Below are positions 36,314 through 45,353 of a DNA stretch of 64,000 nucleotides, piece after piece; within the stretch, counting starts at the first letter, position 1; each line of letters opens with the position of its first letter. Position numbers and translations under genes: made by a program. The notes under the pieces were generated by a model. The model did not search any database, was not told the origin of the DNA, and worked only from the letters and a program-made list of their open reading frames with translations. Location: assembly GCA_002256115.1 (NCBI GenBank), contig NKIK01000001.1:302896-366895 (forward strand). The letters run 5' to 3'. The stretch is from Burkholderiales bacterium PBB3 (GTDB lineage Bacteria > Pseudomonadota > Gammaproteobacteria > Burkholderiales > Burkholderiaceae_C).

Positions 36314-36764
36314 CGTGGCTCTGTGGGTCAGGCGACCCAAGGACGACCCCGCCCGGTCGCCAGAAGGCCAGCAGCGCGCGGAACTATTGGCGGAGACTCT
36401 TGCGTCGGCCAACGTTCAGGCCATCATCACCACGCATTACCGCCGTACGCAAGAGACTGCCGCGCCACTGGCCAAACGCCTCGGGCTCCTGCCTACCGTG
36501 CTGCCCATTCGGCCCGGACCGCAATCGGCCCATATTGCCGAGGTGATCGCGGCAGTGCGCAAGCTGTCGGGTGTTGTCTTGGTGGTCGGCCACAGCAACA
36601 CGGTGGCGGACATCGTTGCCGGCCTTTCCAGCAGCACGCCGGTCCCGCTTTGCGAAACATCGTTTTCAAACCTGTTCGTCAGCACGCAGACCTTACCTAC
36701 GTTGCCCGCGCTTCAGCTCAAGTACGGCAAGCCGGATAGGCCACCCGCGTCGGGCTGCCAATAG
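36300..36764 (+). pseudogene. Truncated histidine phosphatase (SixA/phosphoglycerate mutase-like)
   Basis: The frame encodes LSPEGQ-type QQRAELLAETLASANVQAI, TTHYRRTQETAAPLAKRLGL, VVLVVGHSNTVADIVAGL and SFSNLF, all of a secreted histidine phosphatase. At its N-terminus the catalytic RHAE motif is replaced by WVRRPKDDPARS: the nucleophilic His is gone, and the usual signal peptide is missing because the serine hydrolase gene runs up to the same point. No convincing start or ribosome binding site exists. I read it as a decayed gene; a 163-codon frame starting inside the upstream gene (36273) is possible but would still lack the catalytic His. Confidence 0.7.
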
Positions 36765-36929
36765 AACGGCCTGGCCTTACTGGCTGCAGCCCGGAGCACC
36801 TCGCGTCGAGCCCCGTGTCGCGCGGGACACCGTTTCGTCGGCTGTTTATCGGTCCTGTCGGAAACACCCTGCTGCGCAGCGTCGAGGGCCTTAAGCTGCA
36901 CGCCATCTGACACCGCCAAGGAAGTTACC

Positions 36930-38192
36930 GTGTTTGCATTCCTGACCCACCTATTTTTCATCCTCCGATCGGCCTTCGTCTGGTTTGCTGCCAGTCTGTT
37001 TCTCCTGAATGCGTTGTTCGACCTGCTGTTTCCACAGATACGTGTCAACAATATCGAGCTCATCCCGATCACCATAGGAGCCATCGCGCTGCTGGTGGCT
37101 TTCTCGCATTGGCGCAGGGTGCGCCTGATCGGGCATGTGGTGACCAGCAGTACCCTGGCCAACCGGCACCGCCGCCAGATCGAGATACCGCTGCCGGCAG
37201 ATGTTGGTTTTGCGCTGGTCGAATCGGCCATCCGCGAATTGCCAGGAGCACAGGGGGTCGAGAGTGCGGCTGACAGCCTGCAGGTGCGGGCCAAAGTTCG
37301 GCGCATCGACCCCTACCGCAATCCGATCCTGCAGCGCTCCTCGGCGCTCAGCAACTTGTTCAGCGGCGACAACCAAGTACTGGCCACGGTGACTCCGGGC
37401 GACGAGGTCAGCAGCGTGACCCTGATCTGTGAGCCAGACCGTAGCGCATGGACCGACTGGTTCTTTGTCGACAACGGCACCAACCTCGACAATGCGGAAG
37501 CCCTGACCCGGGCCATTTCCCGTCGGATTTCCGAGATTCGAAAGGAAGAGCGGGCCAATGTGCACCAAACGGTGACGGACAAGGAGCTGACCACGGCCAA
37601 GCTCAACCTGTTGCACGCGCAGGTCGAGCCCCACTTCCTGTACAACACCCTGGCCAGCGCACAAGTCCTGACGCGCACCGATCCCGCACGGGCTGACCAG
37701 ATGCTGGGCAACCTCATCACCTACCTGCGCCACTCGCTGCCCCGCACCGAGGATGCCTTGTCCACCATTGGGGTGGAGCTGGAACGGGCGCAGGCCTATC
37801 TGGACATCATGAAGATTCGCATGGGCGGCAGGCTGCAGTTGCACATCGATGTGGCGGACTATCTCAAGCCCGTGCTGTTCCCCAGCATGATGTTGCAAAC
37901 CCTGGTGGAAAACGCGATCAAGCATGGACTGGAACCCAAGTCAGGGGGCGGCAACATCTGGATCTTGGCACGACCCCATGACAACACAGTCGCCATCACC
38001 GTGGCCGATGACGGCCGCGGATTCAGCACCGAGGGGGCGGGCACCGGAATTGGGCTGCGCAACGTGCGTGAACGACTGCGACTAGCCTATTCAGGAAGTG
38101 CCCATTTCGGCATCGCAGCCAATTTTCCAAATGGCGTGGCCGCCACGATCACCGTTCCGACCAATTTCCAGCAGGGAGTACAGAATGGTTAA
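36930..38192 (+). CDS. LytS/YehU-type sensor histidine kinase
   Basis: 420 residues from a GTG at 36930, supported by AAGGAAG six bases upstream. Two N-terminal membrane helices (about residues 5-33 and 44-62), a 150-residue region of unknown fold, then the His_kinase domain: His235 in VEPHFLYNTLASAQVL, N box LVENAIKHGLEPKSGG, G boxes DDGRGF and GIGLRNVRERL. Same family as LytS, YehU and AlgZ. It overlaps the regulator gene by 8 bp (ATGGTTAA), so the two are co-translated. Confidence 0.92.
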   Translation: MFAFLTHLFFILRSAFVWFAASLFLLNALFDLLFPQIRVNNIELIPITIGAIALLVAFSHWRRVRLIGHVVTSSTLANRHRRQIEIPLPADVGFALVESAIRELPGAQGVESAADSLQVRAKVRRIDPYRNPILQRSSALSNLFSGDNQVLATVTPGDEVSSVTLICEPDRSAWTDWFFVDNGTNLDNAEALTRAISRRISEIRKEERANVHQTVTDKELTTAKLNLLHAQVEPHFLYNTLASAQVLTRTDPARADQMLGNLITYLRHSLPRTEDALSTIGVELERAQAYLDIMKIRMGGRLQLHIDVADYLKPVLFPSMMLQTLVENAIKHGLEPKSGGGNIWILARPHDNTVAITVADDGRGFSTEGAGTGIGLRNVRERLRLAYSGSAHFGIAANFPNGVAATITVPTNFQQGVQNG

Positions 38193-38964
38193 GTGTGTCA
38201 TTGCCGAGGACGAAAGCCTCTTGCGCGAGGCATTGCAGGAGCAGCTCGCCAAAGCGTGGCCCGAATTGCAGATCGTGGCGGCCTGCGACGATGGCGCCAG
38301 CGCCCTGGATGAAATCGTGGCGCACCAGCCCGATGTGGCATTCCTCGATATTCGGATGCCCGGACTCAATGGCATTGAGATTGCCGAGGCCATGGCCACG
38401 GCCAGTCCGGCGACGCAGATCGTCTTTGTCACGGCCTACGACCAGTACGCCATCGATGCGTTCGACAAAGGTGCCATCGACTACCTGCTCAAACCGGTCA
38501 GCTACGACCGCCTGACCAGCACCATCCAGCGCCTCAAGACCCGGGCCACCGCCGGGCGGGCTGGCAGCCAGGACCACACCGCACTGGTGGCACTGTTGGG
38601 GCGGGTGGCCGCTGGGCAGGCCGCGAACCCGCGCAGCGAGCCGCTCGTGTGGTTGACCGCCAGCGTCGGGAATGAAACCCGCCTGATCATGGTGGACGAT
38701 GTGGCCTATTTCAAATCTGACAATAAGTACACCGTGGTCATGACGGCTGCGGGTGAAGCCTTGCTGCGCAAACCGATCCGCGACCTGCTTGATGTGCTCG
38801 ACACCACTCACTTCAAGCAGATTCACCGCTCCACCATCGTCAACCTCAAGGCCGTCGCATCGGTCACCCGCGATGACAACGGCAAGGGCCTTGTCAAGCT
38901 GAAAACCCGACCGGAAACCCTGAGCGTGAGCCAGCCCTACATGCTGCTGTTCAAGAATATGTAG
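38185..38964 (+). CDS. LytTR-type response regulator
   Basis: 259 residues from MVKCVIAEDESL at 38185 with AGGGAG upstream; it overlaps the kinase stop. Receiver with Asp55 in VAFLDIRMPGLNGIE and KPVSYDRL Lys; C-terminal LytTR DNA-binding domain (VDDVAYFKSDNKYTVV, FKQIHRSTIVNLKAVASV). LytTR proteins bind direct repeats upstream of target genes. The obvious candidate target is the membrane-protein gene 7 bp downstream, or the operon itself. Confidence 0.93.
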   Translation: MVKCVIAEDESLLREALQEQLAKAWPELQIVAACDDGASALDEIVAHQPDVAFLDIRMPGLNGIEIAEAMATASPATQIVFVTAYDQYAIDAFDKGAIDYLLKPVSYDRLTSTIQRLKTRATAGRAGSQDHTALVALLGRVAAGQAANPRSEPLVWLTASVGNETRLIMVDDVAYFKSDNKYTVVMTAAGEALLRKPIRDLLDVLDTTHFKQIHRSTIVNLKAVASVTRDDNGKGLVKLKTRPETLSVSQPYMLLFKNM

Positions 38965-38971
38965 GCCCCGT

Positions 38972-40447
38972 ATGGAACCCACGCCCCACGCCCCTGATAG
39001 TCCAATACACCCACAACGCGCAGGCCGATGGTGGCCCACCGCACAGGCCCTGCTCGCCACCTCTGCGGGTGTGGGCATCGACGTTCTGGAGGAACGCGGC
39101 AGCGACGGCCGATGGCGCTACCCGCGCGGACGGCAAAAGTACTATGGATTGGGTGCATTGGTCCTGTTTTTTGCTATTTTTTCTGGCTTCGGCATGGGCC
39201 ACATGGTCTCCGCCATGGGCGCGATGCCCTTCATCGGCGCGGTGATAGCCGGCCTGGTATGGGCCGTTTTTCAATGGTGCCTGGAGCGCCAGATGGTGCT
39301 CAGCATCTCACCCACTGCGCGCTGGCCCCTCAAGTGCTTTGGCTTCACCTGGCGCAGCATGCTGGCGCTGTTGTCAGCACTCACCCTGGTCTACCCATTT
39401 TTTGTGGCGAGTAACCGCGCAGAAATAGATGTGCACACGGCCCATTTGACCCGTGACCGGCTGATCCGCAACGCCGAAACTGCGCCATCGGCTGCCGGAG
39501 TGCCTGCCCTGCAGCAGGCACTGGCCACCGTGCGGGCGGACCGCGCCCAAGTGGAACTGGACCTGCGCGGTGAGCCGCCCCAGTTGGCCCATCTGAAACA
39601 GCTTGCACGGGCATGCTGGAGCCGCCACGCCCAGCTGCAGCGCCAATTGGAAGGCTTGCGTGCCAGCCCCGATGCCGCGCCTGAAGCCGTTGCGACGGCG
39701 CAAAGGCAACAACAGGCGCAGCAGCTACGCTGCACCCAGGCCGACACCGCCGTCGGGCAACGGCTGCAACAGTGGCAGGACGAGAAGAGCGCCGAGAAGA
39801 AACACATCGACCAGCGTCTCTCGGAGGTTCAGGCGCTCACCGACACGGCCTGGGCCAACAGCCGGGCACTGGAGGCACAAACATCCGGCCCCATCAAGGC
39901 GGCTGGGCAATCCGGTTTCGCCGCCGACTTCACCGCGGTGGCCGACTGGCTGCGCCACGACCCGAACAGGCAGATTCAGTTTCTCTGGTGGACCGTGTGG
40001 TTTTTCATCATCGAACTGGTGGCCATCGTCGTGAAATTCATGTCCACCACCGATGTGGACTATCGCTTGCAGGCTGACGAAACCTGGGCCAAGGCCCACG
40101 CTGACAGCGAATTGACCGAAAAACTGCAGACCCTGGCGGGCAACGCACTGGCCAGCCGCATGCAGGCCCAGGGTGTACAGGCCGACCTCGCCGAAGATGC
40201 GGGTGCCACCTGGCAGCTTGTAGCCAGCGAACAGCGCCAGCATGAACAGGCCTTGCAGCGCTGGCAGCGGGACATCAGCCAACCCGTGGCGCTGTTGGAG
40301 GCAGCGTTGGCCAATCTGCAAGCGATTGATCGGCACCAGGCGCGCAGCCGAACCGACCATAACGCCGCACGCACCGATCCCCTGGTGGAGCTGGCCCGTA
40401 GCGAATTGATGCGCGCCTTTGAGCGGACTTTGGCCAGCAAGGCTTGA
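38972..40447 (+). CDS. DUF4407-like membrane protein with coiled coil
   Basis: 491 residues starting 7 bp after the response regulator. Hydrophobic segments near residues 58-80 (GLGALVLFFAIFSGFGMGH), 84-103 (IGAVIAGLVWAVFQWCLERQ), 128-148, and 331-350 (FLWWTVWFFIIELVAIVVKF). Between the third and fourth is about 180 residues of Ala/Gln/Arg-rich coiled coil with few Cys. Layout and the AVFQWCLERQMV segment match DUF4407 proteins, whose function is unknown. Same operon as the LytS/LytR-like pair, so it may be their output or part of the sensing complex. Confidence 0.7.
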   Translation: MEPTPHAPDSPIHPQRAGRWWPTAQALLATSAGVGIDVLEERGSDGRWRYPRGRQKYYGLGALVLFFAIFSGFGMGHMVSAMGAMPFIGAVIAGLVWAVFQWCLERQMVLSISPTARWPLKCFGFTWRSMLALLSALTLVYPFFVASNRAEIDVHTAHLTRDRLIRNAETAPSAAGVPALQQALATVRADRAQVELDLRGEPPQLAHLKQLARACWSRHAQLQRQLEGLRASPDAAPEAVATAQRQQQAQQLRCTQADTAVGQRLQQWQDEKSAEKKHIDQRLSEVQALTDTAWANSRALEAQTSGPIKAAGQSGFAADFTAVADWLRHDPNRQIQFLWWTVWFFIIELVAIVVKFMSTTDVDYRLQADETWAKAHADSELTEKLQTLAGNALASRMQAQGVQADLAEDAGATWQLVASEQRQHEQALQRWQRDISQPVALLEAALANLQAIDRHQARSRTDHNAARTDPLVELARSELMRAFERTLASKA

Positions 40448-40534
40448 ACACGGGTGCAGGCGGATTGAGGCCGGCGAACGCTAAAGGCTACGGCCAAACC
40501 AACAGGAATGTATCCATCGGAAGCATGAACGTCC

Positions 40535-40849
40535 TCAATTGCCAAAGAGTTCAGAATGCGTCCCCGCCCGTACAAAATTGATACGGCCAGAATCCACCTG
40601 GTAAATCAACAGAAAGTCGCCGCCAATGTGGCACTCACGGTGGTCGGCCCACTCGCCCTTTAAGTTGTGGTCCAGCCATTCCGGGCCCAGCGGGGCGTCA
40701 TTGGCGATGAGCAGCAGCATGCCTTGCTTGAGCCGAACCATGTCGTATCGGCCCGAGTGCGACAGGCGTTGCCAATCTTTCTGAAATGCCCGTGGGTAAT
40801 CGGCGACCAGCGGCAACGCCGCGCGCTTACTGGCTGCTGTTTTTTTCAA
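40535..40849 (-). CDS. YafQ-family RNase toxin
   Basis: 104 residues of the RelE/YafQ superfamily, a ribosome-dependent mRNA interferase. The His residues used by YafQ are all present: WLDHNLKGEW, HRECHIGGDFLLIYQ and RAGTHSELFG. It overlaps the antitoxin gene by 23 bp and is translated after it. The toxin looks intact, as does its antitoxin. Confidence 0.9.
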   Translation of the reverse strand: MKKTAASKRAALPLVADYPRAFQKDWQRLSHSGRYDMVRLKQGMLLLIANDAPLGPEWLDHNLKGEWADHRECHIGGDFLLIYQVDSGRINFVRAGTHSELFGN

Positions 40850-41108
40850 GATCAGCGAACATTTCGTCTGCGGAGGCGAAGCGTGCGCTGCGCGCTGCCA
40901 TCATCGCGCGGGACTCTTCCATGGCCGCGCGCGTTTCCGCGTTGGGCACCTTGAGTTCCAGCGGGAATGCTTGATCAATCACCACGCGGCGCAAAAACAA
41001 GCGCACCGCGTCGGACATGGACAGCCCCATGGCGCTCAATGCCGCGTTGGCCTGCTCTTTGATGTCGTCCTCCACCCGAATGTGGAGCATGGATGTTTGT
41101 GCTGGCAT
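40827..41108 (-). CDS. RelB/DinJ-family antitoxin
   Basis: 93 residues. Ribbon-helix-helix N-terminus SMLHIRVEDDIKEQANAALS and GLSMSDAVRLFLRRVVIDQAFPLELKVPN are standard for DinJ; the C-terminal part binds the toxin. It neutralises the YafQ-like toxin encoded just after it and should repress the operon together with the toxin. Confidence 0.92.
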   Translation of the reverse strand: MPAQTSMLHIRVEDDIKEQANAALSAMGLSMSDAVRLFLRRVVIDQAFPLELKVPNAETRAAMEESRAMMAARSARFASADEMFADLEKNSSQ

Positions 41109-41130
41109 GGTGATGTTTCCTGTTCAAGGA

Positions 41131-41160
41131 GCAATTATGTATCTCATTTGAGAATAATAC
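41131..41160. promoter_or_regulatory. Probable DinJ/YafQ operator dyad
   Basis: An inverted repeat TCTCA (41142-41146) and TGAGA (41149-41153) inside AT-rich flanks, about 35 bp before the antitoxin ATG. RelB/DinJ proteins bind such dyads at their own promoter, so autoregulation is likely. Inferred from position. Confidence 0.45.
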
Positions 41161-41182
41161 AAGACTGCAAACACTCACCACC

Positions 41183-42391
41183 CTAGCGCTGCCGCATCAT
41201 CGCGAACAGCACGTCATCCATATCCGGCACCTGTTGCTGGCGCAGCACCGCCTTGTTGGCGCGGGCTTGCTCCTTGAGCCAGGCTTTGAGGCCTTTTTCA
41301 TCTTGCGCGACCTCCAGGTCGGCACGCATCTGGGCCAAATCACCTTGCAAGTCGGTGCGCTCCTCCAGCATGGTGGCCAGCAACCCAGCCTCTTTAAACC
41401 GCACAAAACAGGGGTAGCCAAACTCGTACTCCATACCATTTCGCAAGTGGCGGTTGTCCATTTCTAGCGCCTTGAGCTGCTCGTTCAACAGAACGTTCAT
41501 CGCCTTTAACTTGGCATCAGACAGCGCGCCGACCTTGTTGGCATCAACCTCCTCCGCCTGCAATTGAATGCGTAGCAGCGTGCGCAAATCTTTGCGTTCA
41601 TAGGCGGCGTTCACCTCGCTCATCAGGGTGGTTTTGCGTTTGCGCGCGTCCTCGTCGGGCTCGCGGTCGGGGTGCAGCGCGCTGGCCAGCTGGCGGTATA
41701 CGGTGCGCAAGGCGGTTTGCGCATCCAGTTGAACCTGTTCGGCGGCGGCTTCGGCAGGCGTTGGGCCTTTTTGGGCCTTGCGCTCGGTGCGCTTGGCATC
41801 ACGTTTCTCCGCCTGGGCCAGCAGCTTTTTCTTCTCAAACTCCACAGCTGCACGAATCACCTCTTCCGGTGAGTTGAACTCGCGCCCTTGGGCAAAATCC
41901 GCCCCCACAAACGACTCGGCCAATTCCCGGGCCTGTTCTCGCAGGTCCAAAGCTGCATCGTCGGCGTCTGCATAGCGCGCGCGTATGGCCTCTACCTCGG
42001 CATCTTGCGGGGGTTCCAATTGCTCGCACAAGCCCAGCACCAGGTGGATGGCTTGCTGCTTTTGCTTGGGTGTGAGCCCCGAAGGTTTGCTGGGAGCCTG
42101 AATGCGTTGGTCCAGCAGCACCAACATGCGCTTGCACAAGAGCTCGTTTTCGGTCAACAGTTCATCCATGGCCTGCCGGTGCACACGCCCATGGGTATCC
42201 AAGGCTAGGCGCAGCCTAGCTGCCAGGGTTTGCGCTTCATCAATGCGCGTCATCAAGCCGTTGAAAAGCTTTTGCGCATGGCTGGGCTTATTCATGGTGG
42301 CAACCACCTTGCCCGCTACCACCTCCAGCCGGTCGGGTTGGGGGGCGTATTCGGGGCCTTGGTCGGCAAATAGGTCATCGGTTGAGTTCAT
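41183..42391 (-). CDS. J-domain protein of unknown function
   Basis: 402 residues, mostly helical and charged. Near residues 225-285 is a J-domain-like stretch with the HPD motif: LRTVYRQLASALHPDREPDED...MSEVNAAYERKDLRTLLR. HPD stimulates an Hsp70 ATPase. The N-terminal 220 residues (DEAQTLAARLRLALDTHGRV, ENELLCKRMLVLLDQRI) and C-terminal 100 residues contain coiled coils and match no domain I can name. It lies between two toxin-antitoxin pairs and is divergent from the second one. Confidence 0.75.
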   Translation of the reverse strand: MNSTDDLFADQGPEYAPQPDRLEVVAGKVVATMNKPSHAQKLFNGLMTRIDEAQTLAARLRLALDTHGRVHRQAMDELLTENELLCKRMLVLLDQRIQAPSKPSGLTPKQKQQAIHLVLGLCEQLEPPQDAEVEAIRARYADADDAALDLREQARELAESFVGADFAQGREFNSPEEVIRAAVEFEKKKLLAQAEKRDAKRTERKAQKGPTPAEAAAEQVQLDAQTALRTVYRQLASALHPDREPDEDARKRKTTLMSEVNAAYERKDLRTLLRIQLQAEEVDANKVGALSDAKLKAMNVLLNEQLKALEMDNRHLRNGMEYEFGYPCFVRFKEAGLLATMLEERTDLQGDLAQMRADLEVAQDEKGLKAWLKEQARANKAVLRQQQVPDMDDVLFAMMRQR

Positions 42392-42452
42392 GGCAATACT
42401 TTACCGGATGGGCTAGCGAAGCCCTCGCTGCCACTGTTCAATTGCCATGTGA

Positions 42453-42478
42453 TGCATATAATTGCGCATGTAATTGCA
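42453..42478. promoter_or_regulatory. Imperfect dyad upstream of VapB-like gene
   Basis: A 26-bp imperfect palindrome centred on TTGCGCAT, with TGCAT/TGCA ends, matching its reverse complement at about 18 of 26 positions. It lies 12 bp before the antitoxin ATG, the usual place of an autoregulatory operator in VapBC-type operons. Confidence 0.4.
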
Positions 42479-42490
42479 AGGAGTTTGATC

Positions 42491-42757
42491 ATGACCCAAG
42501 TCACGATTTACCTGGAGGAAGATACCCTGGCTGCCGCCAAAGAGGCCGCTGCCCGCTCCAAGCTTTCGGTGAGCAAGTGGTTCGCCCAGTTTGCTGAGGC
42601 GGAGAAAGCGCGCAACGTCGGCGATTGGGATAGCTTTTGGGCAGATACAGATGCCATGAAAAAGCCCGGGGAAGACGATGCTTGGGACTTCTTGCTTGAC
42701 CCCAAGCAGCGCTATGCGGGTCTGGGACAGGACTTGCCGCGTGAGTCGATGGACTGA
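42491..42757 (+). CDS. VapB/CopG-like antitoxin
   Basis: 88 residues from MTQVTIYLEEDTLAAAKEAA at 42491, preceded by AAGGAG. The N-terminus has a ribbon-helix-helix pattern; the C-terminus (WDSFWADTDAMKKPGEDDAWDFL) is acidic and probably wraps the toxin. It precedes a PIN-domain toxin gene by 17 bp, which defines its role. Confidence 0.82.
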   Translation: MTQVTIYLEEDTLAAAKEAAARSKLSVSKWFAQFAEAEKARNVGDWDSFWADTDAMKKPGEDDAWDFLLDPKQRYAGLGQDLPRESMD

Positions 42758-42774
42758 GACTGGGCGCGCAAGCA

Positions 42775-43179
42775 ATGCCTCACTTCCTTCTAGACACCAA
42801 TATCCTGCTGTACGCATTCAAAGGCGATGGAATGTGCCGTGAGCATATTGCCAGCGCCCCGCCGCAAACGCTGGCACTCAGCAGTGTTACCGTTTTCGAA
42901 ATCGAATTTGGACTGGCCAAATCGACCAAGCCCGAGCCTTTGCGCGAATTTTTGAATGGTTTTCAAAAACGCAGTCGATTGTTGGATTTGGATCAAGCCG
43001 CCGCCACTCAGGCTGGGCAGCTTCGCGCCCACCTTGCGCGGCTAGGCCAACCCATCGGCCCGTATGACTTGCTCATCGCGGGTACGGCTCTGGCAAACGA
43101 CATGACGCTGGTAACCCGCAACACGCGTGAGTTCGACCGCGTACCGGGTTTACGGATTGAAAACTGGTACGACAATTAG
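42775..43179 (+). CDS. vapC: PIN-domain VapC toxin
   Basis: 134 residues. PIN nuclease acidic residues are in LLDTNILLYAF (Asp7), SSVTVFEIEFGLAKS (Glu) and IGPYDLLIAGTALANDMTLVTRNTREF (Asp, Asp), ending in LRIENWYDN as typical VapC. These toxins cut tRNA or rRNA. Partner of the antitoxin above. The next element downstream is border repeat copy 6. Confidence 0.92.
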   Translation: MPHFLLDTNILLYAFKGDGMCREHIASAPPQTLALSSVTVFEIEFGLAKSTKPEPLREFLNGFQKRSRLLDLDQAAATQAGQLRAHLARLGQPIGPYDLLIAGTALANDMTLVTRNTREFDRVPGLRIENWYDN

Positions 43180-43205
43180 CTTTGCCCCACCGCAGTGCGA
43201 TTCAG

Positions 43206-43263
43206 CATCAAATCAGCCTTTCAGGCCGTGGATAGTGCGGGAGCAGCTATCAAAACAATAGTA
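43206..43263 (+). repeat. Dispersed border repeat, copy 6
   Basis: 58 bp, core at 43225-43248, ending 6 bp before the mod ATG. It aligns with copy 7 at 55 of 58 positions, in the same orientation, on the other side of mod-res. Read in the mod frame it gives a false N-terminal extension containing FQAVDSAGAA. Confidence 0.95.
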
Positions 43264-43269
43264 GGACGC

Positions 43270-45336
43270 ATGTCAAAACCCATCTTCACCACCCCCAGCC
43301 CCGCCGCCCATAGCCTGGAAGTGCTGCGCCAGCACTTCCCCCAGGCTATAGAGACCGATGCCCAAGGCTGCATCCGCATCAACGCAGCAGCGCTGCAAAT
43401 CGCCATCGACCCGGCCAACCCGGCGGGGGTACAGGTGGAAGAGGACGGCTTCGAGCTGCGATGGGTGGGCAAGCGAGAGGCCTACCACAGCGCGTTTGTA
43501 CCAGTACAGAAAATATTGGAGCCGCGCCCGGAGCAAAGCAAAAATTGGGACACCACGGGCAACCTGCTCATCAAGGGCGACAACATCGACGCCCTGCGCC
43601 TGCTGCGCCAAAGCTACTTTGGCCATGTCAAGCTCATCTACATCGACCCGCCCTACAACACCCAAAGCGACGCTTTCATTTACCGCGACGACTTTTCAGC
43701 CAAGCAAGGCGAAGTGTTGGAGCAACTGGGCTATACGCGGGACAACATCGACTACATCAAAAACATCTACGGCGCACGCACCCACAGCGGATGGCTCAGT
43801 TTCATGTACCCACGCCTGTTGCTGGCAAAAGACCTATTAGATAAAGACGGTGTCATCTTTATTTCCATCGACGACAACGAGCAGGCGCAGCTCAAGTTGT
43901 TGTGTGATGAGGTGTTTGGGCAAGAAAATTTCATCTCCAACCTGATTTGGGAAAAGGGCCGAAAAAACGATGCCAAATTCTTCTCCAATGGCCACGAATA
44001 CATGCTGGTCTATGCCAAGGCCCAAAGCCACCTGCGTGAAGAAAACACCCTGTGGCGCGAAGAAAAGCCTGGAGCCCGGGACATTTGGGAACACTATCTG
44101 ACGCTGCGCCAAACGCATGGCGACAACAACACGGCCATAGAAACTGGCCTGCAACAGTGGTTTGCCAGCCTGCCGAAGGCACACCCGGCGAAAAAGTGGA
44201 GTCGCTACAAGCGAGTAGATGCCAACGGCCCTTGGCGCGATCGTGACATTTCTTGGCCCGGCGGCGGTGGCCCCCGCTACGACGTATTGCACGAAACAAC
44301 CAAGCAACCTTGCAAGGTGCCGGAGCGTGGCTGGATCTACTCGACCCCAGAAGAAATGCAGCGTCAAATTGACTTGGGACTTGTGGCATTTCGTGACAAC
44401 CACAGCGAGCCACCCTTTCGCAAGGCGCATATTCGCCCCTTGCCACAAGAATTGGATGCGGTGCCCGAAGACGCAGATTCGGATGGCGAGGCGGATGACG
44501 AACTTGCAACCCAAGTGCGCGGCAGCTATTTTTACAAACAATCGCAAGTATCGGTGCGCCACCTACGCGAGTTGCTGGACAAGAACGTATTCAACAACCC
44601 CAAGGACGTAGACGAACTGGCCCGCCTACTGGGCTATGTAAGCCCCGGCGACAAAAGCGCCATTGCGCTGGACTTCTTTGGCGGCAGCGGCACCACCGCC
44701 GAAGCCGTGATGCGCCTAAACGCGGAAGACGGCGGCACCCGCCAGTTCATCCTGGTACAAATCCCGCAGCCGATTGACGCCAAGAAGCAAAAGGAAGTCC
44801 ACAAGTTCGTCATCGAGACGCTGGGCAAACCCGACGCCACGATTTTCGAAATCACCGCCGAGCGCATTCGCCGCGCGGGGGCCAAGATCAATGCCTACAA
44901 GCCCGAAGTAGACACGGGCTTTCGCGTGTTTGAGCTGGTAGACGACCCGGATGCACTCATCCTGCAAAAGCCATTGCAGGAGGCCACCCAGGACGATCTG
45001 GCAGCGCTTCAAATCAGCATTGCTACGCCCCAGCCCGACCAACTTCCCCGCGTTTTGTACAACCTGCTGCTAGCAGAGCAACTGCCGCTGACCACCGTGT
45101 TGCACACCGTCAAGGTCGATCACCTGTACCAAGCCGCCAATGTACTCATGATCGTAAAACCCCTGCCCCTTGCTGAGCTGGCAGACACTTTGCGCGCCCT
45201 GCAAGCCAGCGCCACGCCTGTGGTTTACCTCACGGTGTACGCACCCTGGATTGATGACGACAACTTCATGCTGGGCATCAAAACCCTGGCCGAGTCGCTG
45301 GGCTACTCCGAAGACAAGTTGCGCCTGCGCGGCTAG
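43270..45336 (+). CDS. mod: Type III restriction-modification methyltransferase
   Basis: 688 residues from MSKPIFTTPS at 43270; an upstream start would translate the border repeat. N6-adenine methyltransferase with catalytic DPPYN at residues 126-130 and SAM motif FFGGSGTT at 469-476, so the order is catalytic motif first (beta class), as in type III Mod. The segment between about 230 and 440 should contain the target recognition domain; it includes KKWSRYKRVDANGPWRDRDI. The C-terminus is long and probably binds Res. The restriction subunit gene begins 18 bp after its stop. Confidence 0.95.
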   Translation: MSKPIFTTPSPAAHSLEVLRQHFPQAIETDAQGCIRINAAALQIAIDPANPAGVQVEEDGFELRWVGKREAYHSAFVPVQKILEPRPEQSKNWDTTGNLLIKGDNIDALRLLRQSYFGHVKLIYIDPPYNTQSDAFIYRDDFSAKQGEVLEQLGYTRDNIDYIKNIYGARTHSGWLSFMYPRLLLAKDLLDKDGVIFISIDDNEQAQLKLLCDEVFGQENFISNLIWEKGRKNDAKFFSNGHEYMLVYAKAQSHLREENTLWREEKPGARDIWEHYLTLRQTHGDNNTAIETGLQQWFASLPKAHPAKKWSRYKRVDANGPWRDRDISWPGGGGPRYDVLHETTKQPCKVPERGWIYSTPEEMQRQIDLGLVAFRDNHSEPPFRKAHIRPLPQELDAVPEDADSDGEADDELATQVRGSYFYKQSQVSVRHLRELLDKNVFNNPKDVDELARLLGYVSPGDKSAIALDFFGGSGTTAEAVMRLNAEDGGTRQFILVQIPQPIDAKKQKEVHKFVIETLGKPDATIFEITAERIRRAGAKINAYKPEVDTGFRVFELVDDPDALILQKPLQEATQDDLAALQISIATPQPDQLPRVLYNLLLAEQLPLTTVLHTVKVDHLYQAANVLMIVKPLPLAELADTLRALQASATPVVYLTVYAPWIDDDNFMLGIKTLAESLGYSEDKLRLRG

Positions 45337-45353
45337 AACGAGAGTTGACGCCA

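Noticed and set aside
36951-37925. 324-codon minus-strand frame opposite the LytS-like gene
   Set aside because: The plus-strand frame has a full kinase domain; the other is a shadow.
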